This document shows, piece after piece, positions 47,426 through 53,428 of a DNA stretch of 53,428 bases (within the stretch, counting starts at the first letter, position 1; each line of letters starts with the position of its first letter). The stretch lies in contig KE356560.1 in assembly GCA_000415965.1 (NCBI GenBank), positions 1,064,655 to 1,118,082 of the forward strand, written 5' to 3'. The translations under genes were made by a program, and so were the position numbers. This stretch comes from Haloquadratum walsbyi J07HQW1 (GTDB taxonomy: Archaea; Halobacteriota; Halobacteria; Halobacteriales; Haloferacaceae). A model generated the notes under the pieces. That model was not told the DNA's origin, searched no databases, and saw only the letters and a program-made list of their open reading frames with translations.

Positions 47426-47995
47426 GCAAGGACACCTATAGGAGCTATACGCCGAACAGGCGCAATCCCACTGAGGCTGCGGATACGTGCCCTCACAGTG
47501 GGGGATCCTGAACGGTTTTGTTGGACAGAGGTATACATTAGTGTCGGCACATCGGTTCTGACCCCGATGGAGTCGAGTGTCCGACAGGTGGCGGTTCGAG
47601 TGTAAGTATGAGTGTCCGCCCACGTTGGAAACAGGGTCTGTGTGGGAATCAAACAACAGGCATCGGGCTCTCGTCACCAATACAAGTAACTCCGAGTCTG
47701 GTGACCCCAACGACTGACCGAAGCTCTTGTGATACAAACAACACAAGCTCCCTGCTTCAGTTAAAGAGAGGACTCCCGGGGCGCGGGGATTTGACACTCC
47801 CTAGAGATTGCCCAGTGACCGGTCACACATAGATTCCAACGGTGTCCTGGCTTGGCTTGGCTTTGGGAGTCTGCAAACACAAACCCAAAGTTGAACCTGA
47901 CACTCCCGCTCCCAACCAAGCGAAGCGGAGCGGAGCAGAGCGGTGCCGTGGGATTCCTTCCGCCTTGAGACCCAGGAGGATGTCAAATTCACGGG
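47426..47995 (+). pseudogene. Decayed tnpB 3' region with element end
   Basis: No open frame of note. The end reads CCGTGGGATTCCTTCCGCCT followed by CAGGAGGATGTCAAATTCAC (to about 47990), the same kind of 3' terminus as found in minus orientation at 6935-6965. The stretch just before it (47835-47930) encodes pieces that look like TnpB C-terminal extensions in a broken frame. Assignment is by these ends. Confidence 0.4.
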
Positions 47996-48142
47996 GTCTG
48001 TGACCGCTGGGTCGTCTCCCATCGCGGAAATACACTGTGTGCGGTGAACAACTTCGAGGTGGCGTCTTCTTCCTCAATACGTAACGCAGGTCGAAGACCG
48101 AGCAGCGCAGTAAGGTGGGGTCATTGATTACTTATTCAATTC

Positions 48143-49000
48143 TTATGCAAGCCGGGTCTGTCGCCATGATTCGAGATCAGGCGTTTGATTGAACGTGTAG
48201 ATGTGAATGCCGCGGATATTATAATACTCATCTTCGACATACGGAGAGAGTCCATCAATAAGTTCATCAGGTTCATATACACCCCGTGAACCGATGAGTT
48301 GTCGAACAAACTCGAAGATGCCCGTCGTCTTTCGAAGGAATTTGATTGAGTCACCAACCCCAACTTTCTGCGAGATTTGAAGCAGTTTTTGATAATTCAT
48401 CACACCGGGAATTCCAACCTCAATCGGGAGGTCAACGCCGCGCTCGCGAACAGACTCAACCCACTCAAGAATCGTCTCTGGATCATAACACAATTGTGTT
48501 ACAATGTATGTCGCATACGGTGCCTTTCGGTCCATCACAGTTATGAGTTCATCCTCGTCAATGAAGTCATGTCCTTCGGGATAACCTGTGATTCCAATAT
48601 CCTCGAATGAATATGGTAGCTCATCAAGTACCTCCAGCAGGTCATATGCAGACGTGAACTCACCAGCGGGTTCCTCTCTGTCACCACCTGGAATAAAGAG
48701 ATCGGTAACACCGGCATCACTGAGTCGCTCAGCAATTGATGCGAGCTGTGCTTCATCCTCGACATATCGTGCAGCAATGTGTGGGACAACTTCGTACCCT
48801 TGCGCTGCTGCCTCTTCTGCGCGCTCAACGGTCTGTTCAATCCCTAGCTGTGGCGATGTCGTAATTGCAATGCTTGATCCGGCTGGTAATGACTCCAATT
48901 CATCATTGAAACTGTCGAACGGCATCAACTCGAACCGTGCTCCTCTCAGGAGATTGCTTACGCCATCTTGATCGACGGCGCTTTGCGCTCCAAGTGCCAT
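48143..49000 (-). CDS. Methylenetetrahydrofolate reductase-like protein
   Basis: A 285-residue TIM-barrel protein resembling MetF/MTHFR, which reduces 5,10-methylene-tetrahydrofolate to the 5-methyl form. Family-like features are RFELMPFDS near the N-terminus, SIAITTSPQLGIEQTVERAE, YEVVPHIAARYVEDEAQLASI, LFIPGGDREEPAGEF (the ...GGD segment), ITGYPEGHDFI, and YIVTQLCYDPETILEWV with the conserved QLCYD/QLFF-like element. The ATG at 49000 is used; the frame stays open 110 codons further upstream but those residues are not like the family. The truncated FAD-dependent oxidoreductase at 53039 would supply methylene groups to the same cofactor. Which folate or pterin the cell uses is not visible. 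Confidence 0.85.
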   Translation of the reverse strand: MALGAQSAVDQDGVSNLLRGARFELMPFDSFNDELESLPAGSSIAITTSPQLGIEQTVERAEEAAAQGYEVVPHIAARYVEDEAQLASIAERLSDAGVTDLFIPGGDREEPAGEFTSAYDLLEVLDELPYSFEDIGITGYPEGHDFIDEDELITVMDRKAPYATYIVTQLCYDPETILEWVESVRERGVDLPIEVGIPGVMNYQKLLQISQKVGVGDSIKFLRKTTGIFEFVRQLIGSRGVYEPDELIDGLSPYVEDEYYNIRGIHIYTFNQTPDLESWRQTRLA

Positions 49001-49205
49001 GTTTATCATGAATTGTATACACTCGTATTTTGCTCTATGGGTGAGTTTACCAACCCGTTTATAAGCCCAAAACTTTGCGGGGCTCAATATCCAACCCAGC
49101 ACAGTTGAGCTGCAGGTGCTGATGCTGGTGTCGATGCTGGCGCTCAGTGGGTATTCTCGCGTGAGGCGACAGATATAGACTCTTAGACGACTCGGTGTGG
49201 ATATT

Positions 49206-50753
49206 TCATTTACTGGTATCAACACCGACTGCGCTGACTCCAGAAGAGCTTCCAGAGCATGTATGTGTGGACGTTTCTGAGTCTGATCGTGTCTGCGCAC
49301 ATTGTTGAATCCGTGCTGCAATCGCCTCATAGCTTACACCACGATCAGGGTCAGGTCCGCCTGATAACCGCCTCAGAACAAGATCGAGAATATCTAATTG
49401 ATCAAGTAAGTCCCGTGTCTGTCTGTACTCGATTCCAAGTCGTCGCTGTACCTCATATACTGTTCGTGCACCAACAACTGCATCAACAATATCACTAATC
49501 TCAAGATCACTCGGAAGCCCGGCACCGTCTGTGACAAGTTGTTCATCTGGGATGGACAGTGTCTCAATAGTGCTCCCTGGGACACCTGAGCGTGCTGTAT
49601 GTGCTTGTGTCTGCGGTGTCTGGGTCTGGATATCAGTATCCACGTCGACATCTGCAGCATCAGCAGTAGCTATCTCATCACCCGAGTCGGCGCTCACACT
49701 AGCCGACGTGCGCGTACTGGTGCTGGTACTATGAGTGGTAGTGTTGGTATTCGTGCGTTTATGTCCGATCTGTCCAATATTATCCGGCGTCGGTTCACTT
49801 TCGATAACTTTATTCTCGGATTCTGTCTGTGTTTCTGCTTCTGTTTCTGCTTCTGTCTCCTCATCGTCACTACTATCGTCTGTATTATCATACCGCGTTG
49901 GTGAGTGAACACCCGCTTCAATCATGTACCGTCGGACGGTCTCACCTGCAACATCAAGCTCAATTCGATCACTCATCTCGGAGAAAGTATCACACATCTC
50001 ATACAACCGCTGAAGATATGTCTCATCTTCATATGGGGGAACCGAGTCATCACGAACCTGTGATAGCTCACTTTCGACTGTGTCGCCGCTATTGTCCGTC
50101 TGACACTCATCGGTGTCTGAAGTCGTTGTTGAACTATCAGCTGAATGTATCGTTGTGTCTGAGGATGTTACTGATCCACCGAACACACCCTCAGGTGATG
50201 GTGGTGAGCGCGCTGATTCCGATGATTGCCAACTCATGTCCCTTTCTTGCGTGCTATCGTTGCTTGGGTCATCTTTCTCACCGCGCTCACTCAGATGAGA
50301 TTTAATTGCATCGGACGCATCAGGTGTGGAATACATATCTGCGCAATTTTGCCCAATCGTCACCTCAATACGCATGATAACTTCTCCATCTAACACTTCT
50401 GCGCCAATTGGTTGTATCCCCACTGGGATATCAGTCTCTGGAGATTGTATCGATGGAACTGTATATGATACACATACACGGTTATCTGTTAGCTCAGCTG
50501 TAACTGGGGTAAAATCGATAGTTCGTTCACACTCAACGTTAACGTCGGCATCAGTATCTGCATCATCAGCATCTATCGACTGCAACTGCGGCGACAGCGG
50601 CATAGATATTGTTGCAGTCAACAGTTCAGCCCCTGTTTCAGATTTTGTCGTTGATGTCGTCGCCTCAACCTGTCGGACGGTATTCCCGTCAGACTCAAAC
50701 TGTTCAATCACACGTGAGAGGGCGTCGAACGATGACTGCAACTTTGTCGACAT
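49206..50753 (-). CDS. Haloarchaeal protein with two HTH-like segments and long acidic linkers
   Basis: A 515-residue acidic protein I cannot assign to a known function. The N-terminus (MSTKLQSSFDALSRVIEQFE...) has a conserved-looking beta-rich part to about residue 135. The middle has PPYEDETYLQRLYEMCDTFSEMSDRIELDV-AGETVRRYMIEAGVH-type sequence, which looks like a DNA-binding helix-turn-helix. A last conserved segment EISDIVDAVVGARTVYEVQRRLGIEYRQTRDLLDQLDI resembles a second. Between them are long Ser/Thr/Glu/Asp-rich linkers (ETEAETEAETQTESE), encoded by hexamer repeats. Perhaps a regulator. It lies upstream of the MTHFR-like gene on the same strand, 205 bases away. Confidence 0.65.
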   Translation of the reverse strand: MSTKLQSSFDALSRVIEQFESDGNTVRQVEATTSTTKSETGAELLTATISMPLSPQLQSIDADDADTDADVNVECERTIDFTPVTAELTDNRVCVSYTVPSIQSPETDIPVGIQPIGAEVLDGEVIMRIEVTIGQNCADMYSTPDASDAIKSHLSERGEKDDPSNDSTQERDMSWQSSESARSPPSPEGVFGGSVTSSDTTIHSADSSTTTSDTDECQTDNSGDTVESELSQVRDDSVPPYEDETYLQRLYEMCDTFSEMSDRIELDVAGETVRRYMIEAGVHSPTRYDNTDDSSDDEETEAETEAETQTESENKVIESEPTPDNIGQIGHKRTNTNTTTHSTSTSTRTSASVSADSGDEIATADAADVDVDTDIQTQTPQTQAHTARSGVPGSTIETLSIPDEQLVTDGAGLPSDLEISDIVDAVVGARTVYEVQRRLGIEYRQTRDLLDQLDILDLVLRRLSGGPDPDRGVSYEAIAARIQQCAQTRSDSETSTHTCSGSSSGVSAVGVDTSK

Positions 50754-50812
50754 GTATAAATTGTATCATACTGTGTGAGCCCCTAACAGTGTGTGATAAA
50801 ATATGAGGGTAT

Positions 50813-51907
50813 TCAAGTATCTACACGTGCAGTGCGCTCGATAGGTGTTGCAACGCTTGCAACGCGTTCACCGGCAAAGACTGTCCCACCGTGGGATAAT
50901 GAATAAATCACACCTGGTTTCGGTGTGGCGATTGTTGCTTTTTCCTCGAATGTCGTCGGGTCATAAACAACACCGAGTGTCTCGCCATCGGTCACTTCTG
51001 ACCCGACAGTGCAGTTGGCTGCTGGCTCAAATAAACCAGATGCCGGTGTGACCGAGACTGGAATGTCATCTCTAAGCTGATGTTGTGTCGGTGGCTCTGG
51101 GAGTTGGTTAGCTAACACGCCTGAGGCAGTCAGCATCCCACGCTGTTTTAGTACCCGACAGATGCCAACAGCTCCACGTTCAGCGACAGAATGATCAACA
51201 GTACGACTGTCTCCCAGTTCGACAGTGATTGTTGGAACATCAGCGCGTGTCATCGCAATTCGAAATGTCTCCGTGGACTGTGTATGCCCGCTATGTTCCC
51301 CATTCTGTGTCGTGCGCACAGTGTCATCACGGGTGAAGCTTTCATCTCCATTCGCCACGTTTGATGAGGCTTCTCCGCCAGACTCACTGCTTATTGGTCC
51401 GTCACCGATAAGTCGGTAGTTCGTCCCGAAAGCGGTCGCCAGCGCAGTTGCTTTCTTATCATTCTCTACAACGCGTACGTGTTCAAGCATCGACGGCGTC
51501 CCTGTGTGTAAATCAATCGCAGCGTCGGCACCGGCTGCCAATGGCCATAACTCAGCGACGATTCGTTGTTGAAAACTTCCATCGTCCGCTCCCGGCCACA
51601 CCCGATTTACATTTGGGTACTGGGCATCGTACTCATCTGGTGTTGCATATGATCGAGTATCGAATGCTAATGGGTTCATAACTGGAACAACGATGACCGT
51701 TCCTGCCAACTTCGCGTCACATAACCGATTGTGAAGTCGGCGAAGTGCTGCAGGACCGTTGAGCTCGATTCCATGCTGTGCGGCTTGGACGTAGACCGTT
51801 GGTCCATCGCCGCCGCAATAGCGATGGACTGTCACTGAAACATCTCTTGCTGGCGTCCGACCAAGCTGACGCGTTGTGACCTCGTGTCGTGTCGGTTCAA
51901 CTCCCAT
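50813..51907 (-). CDS. Succinylglutamate desuccinylase / aspartoacylase family protein
   Basis: A 364-residue zinc-dependent carboxypeptidase-like hydrolase (AstE/AspA family). Metal-binding motif VQAAQHGIELNGP (His-x2-Glu) is at about residues 54-66, and a third ligand in AAIDLHTGTPSM at about 140; the Arg of TRSYATPDEY and NVNRVWPGA are further family features. A C-terminal beta domain follows (about 275-355). The region between about 180 and 215 is a Ser/Asp/Gly-rich insert (SSESGGEASSNVANGDES) likely to be a loop. The natural acyl-amino acid is unknown. The gene points away from the creatininase-family gene (divergent, 164 bases apart). Confidence 0.85.
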   Translation of the reverse strand: MGVEPTRHEVTTRQLGRTPARDVSVTVHRYCGGDGPTVYVQAAQHGIELNGPAALRRLHNRLCDAKLAGTVIVVPVMNPLAFDTRSYATPDEYDAQYPNVNRVWPGADDGSFQQRIVAELWPLAAGADAAIDLHTGTPSMLEHVRVVENDKKATALATAFGTNYRLIGDGPISSESGGEASSNVANGDESFTRDDTVRTTQNGEHSGHTQSTETFRIAMTRADVPTITVELGDSRTVDHSVAERGAVGICRVLKQRGMLTASGVLANQLPEPPTQHQLRDDIPVSVTPASGLFEPAANCTVGSEVTDGETLGVVYDPTTFEEKATIATPKPGVIYSLSHGGTVFAGERVASVATPIERTARVDT

Positions 51908-52071
51908 ACCAACCTCAACACCGGTGGCGACAAAAACTTCCGGACAGTGACCAACCCGTCGTTACGACAGTTTCAGAAGACGTATGTTCTCTAATATAGA
52001 TATCAGAGTCCACAACCGTATCATGACTGTAACTTCCCAGAATAATTAACTCCTGCACCCGCAGTGATATC

Positions 52072-52803
52072 ATGCACATTGAGGACGAGACATGGACCGA
52101 TCTTGAGACGGCTGACACAAATCTTGGTTTGCTTCCGATTGGAAGTACCGAACAACACGGTCCACATGCCCCTCTCGGGACCGATACGTTCGATGCTGAG
52201 GTCATCGCACGGAATGCTGCCGAGGAGTATTCCGACTCAGTGATTGTTGCTCCATCAGTCCCCGTTGGAATCGCCGAAGAACATCGCGAGTTCACGGGAA
52301 CGCTCTGGACAGACGAGATGACATTTCGTCAGTATGTCCGAGATATTGTCAAAAGTCTTGCCAGTCATGGATGGGATCACGTGGTGGTTGTCAATGGACA
52401 CGGTGGTAATATACCTGCACTTGAGGCTGTCACCGCACAAATCATCCGCCACGACAGCGCGTACGCAGTTCCATTTACATGGTTCGATGCTGTTGGCGAA
52501 GATGCTCCCTCGATGGGGCATGCGGGACCAATTGAAACGTCGCTGTTAGAACATACTCGCCCCGAATCCGTGCATACTGACCGCCTTGAAGAAGCAGTAA
52601 CGGGAGCCAGTGATAGATGGGGTGATTGGCAGGGGAGCGTCAACCTTGCTGTTGATTCGGCTGAATTCACCGATAATGGCGTTGTTGGTGACCCTCGCGA
52701 GGCAAGTGCTGAGTTAGGAGCGGAACTGCTCGCTGAAGCTACTGATGAGCTCTGTTTACTACTTGATACTGTTCGTGGTCGCGATGTTACTCCCCGTGAG
52801 TGA
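52072..52803 (+). CDS. Creatininase family amidohydrolase
   Basis: A 243-residue metal-dependent amidohydrolase. Metal-binding and catalytic elements of the creatininase fold are present: LLPIGSTEQHGPHAPLGTDTF (Glu and His ligands), IVAPSVPVGIAEEHREFTGTL, HVVVVNGHGGNIPALE (the conserved NGHGGN) and GHAGPIETSLLEH. Archaeal relatives include ArfB, which removes a formyl group in riboflavin/F420 synthesis, and enzymes of creatinine-like amide hydrolysis. Which one this is cannot be decided from sequence by eye. It stands upstream of the truncated FAD oxidoreductase on the same strand, 235 bases apart, and may share its regulation. Confidence 0.92.
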   Translation: MHIEDETWTDLETADTNLGLLPIGSTEQHGPHAPLGTDTFDAEVIARNAAEEYSDSVIVAPSVPVGIAEEHREFTGTLWTDEMTFRQYVRDIVKSLASHGWDHVVVVNGHGGNIPALEAVTAQIIRHDSAYAVPFTWFDAVGEDAPSMGHAGPIETSLLEHTRPESVHTDRLEEAVTGASDRWGDWQGSVNLAVDSAEFTDNGVVGDPREASAELGAELLAEATDELCLLLDTVRGRDVTPRE

Positions 52804-53038
52804 TTGACAACTCAGCAAATATAGACTACTAAAGTAGGAGTTGAAAGTATATAAGATATGATGCAGACACTCACAGCAGTCCACACTATCTAATCAGTGG
52901 GCGTCTACGCTTCGTCTCATGATTTGACGTGTCGTGGTCTAACCGTCCGCAAACAATTATGACAAACATCTATTATATTGTGTAAGAGCGTTGCAGTGGC
53001 AACATCTATTTGTGCACTGCAGTGTGACAGTTCGATAT
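52804..53038. promoter_or_regulatory. Spacer with likely promoter elements for FAD oxidoreductase
   Basis: A strong TATA-like AGTATATAAGATATG lies at 52847-52861 and another AT-rich TCTATTATATTG at about 52970-52981. The first would give a leader of about 160 bases, the second a leader of about 35, so the second fits the start at 53039 better. Confidence 0.35.
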
Positions 53039-53428
53039 ATGGATCCGAGTGATAGCATTCCTGAATCGGCTGGTACGGTTATTGTCGGTGCCGGTATTGT
53101 CGGCTGCAATATCGCATATCAATTGACGAAACTGGGTCGTGATGACGTTGTTGTGGTGGATCAAGGTCCAATGCCAACGACGGGCGGATCCTCCACGCAC
53201 GCACCAGGTATTATGTTCCAGACTGCCGAGCCGAAGGAACTCTCACAGTTCGCTAATTATAGCCGAAAACTCTACTCGAATCTTGAGGGTGCTGACGGAC
53301 AGCAGGCATATAATGAAACGGGTGGCATTGAAGTCGCACGCAGCGAAGAACGAATGGCGTTTCTCCAGCGACGCGTCGAACATGCAAAAGCATGGGGGAT
53401 CCCGGATCCACAGATCCTCTCACCTGAG
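53039..53428 (+). CDS. FAD-dependent dimethylglycine/sarcosine dehydrogenase-like protein, 5' part
   Basis: The first 130 residues of an FAD-dependent DAO-family oxidoreductase, cut by the window end. It starts MDPSDSIPESAGTVIVGAGIVGCNIAYQLTKLG (dinucleotide-binding G-x-G-x2-G), then VVVDQGPMPTTGGSSTHAPGIMFQT, whose GGSSTHAPG segment is typical of dimethylglycine and sarcosine dehydrogenases where FAD is often covalently held by the His. Family members often carry a C-terminal GcvT-like tetrahydrofolate domain, which cannot be seen here. Removal of methyl groups gives methylene-tetrahydrofolate; the MTHFR-like gene 4 kb upstream would act on it. Identification as one or the other dehydrogenase is uncertain. 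Confidence 0.85.
   Translation, partial: MDPSDSIPESAGTVIVGAGIVGCNIAYQLTKLGRDDVVVVDQGPMPTTGGSSTHAPGIMFQTAEPKELSQFANYSRKLYSNLEGADGQQAYNETGGIEVARSEERMAFLQRRVEHAKAWGIPDPQILSPE

Larger units (their letters stand above)
46984..48142. other. Repeat-rich spacer: R1 copy 8, R2 and tnpB 3' relic
   Basis: No intact gene. R1 copy 8 (47190-47317) is followed after 44 bases by an R2 hairpin (47362-47425), then by about 550 bases of decayed sequence ending in a tnpB-type 3' end (to 47995), all in plus orientation. Confidence 0.6.

Noticed and set aside
49001..49330. N-terminal extension of the MTHFR-like frame
   Set aside because: The extra 110 residues are basic and serine-rich, unlike the family, and run into the end of the neighbouring gene.

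Overview
The window looks like chromosomal DNA of an extremely halophilic archaeon, most likely Haloquadratum or a close relative. The predicted proteins are very acidic, GC is moderate rather than the usual 60-68% of haloarchaea, intergenic stretches are long and full of IS200/IS605 (IS1341-type tnpB) debris, and several genes are known mainly from haloarchaea (salactin-like actin, Bat-type HTH_10 sensor, haloarchaeal GlpABC/GlpK locus, aIF1A). No rRNA, tRNA or CRISPR array was seen. The organism assignment is inference from these traits.

Layout. 1-710: 5' part of a decayed tnpB. 933-1217: aIF1A. 2161-6731: a glycosyltransferase diverging from a fused Gfo/Idh/MocA-aldo/keto reductase gene that overlaps a CDP-alcohol phosphatidyltransferase gene, probably a polar-lipid or glycan locus. 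6776-7510: tnpB relics. 7538-8707: Orc1/Cdc6-like ATPase. 8778-16272: glycerol catabolism, with glpK and a membrane protein on one strand and glpA-glpB-glpC on the other; glpA carries two 1-base deletions. 16300-18225: a degenerate IS200/IS605 element (tnpA and tnpB both broken). 18241-18942: PhoU. 19466-20278: a haloarchaeal hypothetical gene. 20583-20723: a 125-bp MITE with perfect target-site duplication. 20793-26318: a very large Bat-type PAS/GAF/HTH_10 regulator split by two compensating frameshifts. 26444-29326: two related winged-helix regulators flanking a flavoprotein-like gene. 30956-33175: polyphosphate kinase. 34289-36467: salactin-like actin and a membrane protein. 36790-46063: MoxR, DUF58, a membrane protein, a coiled-coil protein and two von Willebrand A proteins, interrupted by 1.4 kb of repeats. 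46291-46983: HAD-type dehalogenase. 48143-53428: one-carbon and amidohydrolase genes (MTHFR-like reductase, aspartoacylase-like, creatininase-family) ending in a truncated FAD-dependent dimethylglycine/sarcosine dehydrogenase-like gene.

Cooperation between genes. GlpK makes glycerol 3-phosphate and GlpABC oxidises it, so the locus feeds glycerol (the osmolyte released by Dunaliella) into triose phosphates. MoxR/DUF58/BatA-like proteins form a classic ATPase plus MIDAS-domain module, probably at the membrane. PhoU, Ppk and the salactin-like protein are scattered but all have links to phosphate.

The most unusual signal is non-coding: eight copies of a ~105-145 bp repeat with a conserved hairpin, one of which lies between a tnpB zinc-ribbon relic and a tnpB C-terminal relic. 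This suggests dispersed pieces of tnpB 3' ends, the region that encodes the omega/reRNA in TnpB systems. Hexanucleotide microsatellites run through both genes and spacers, and one of the regulator's frameshifts lies inside such an array.
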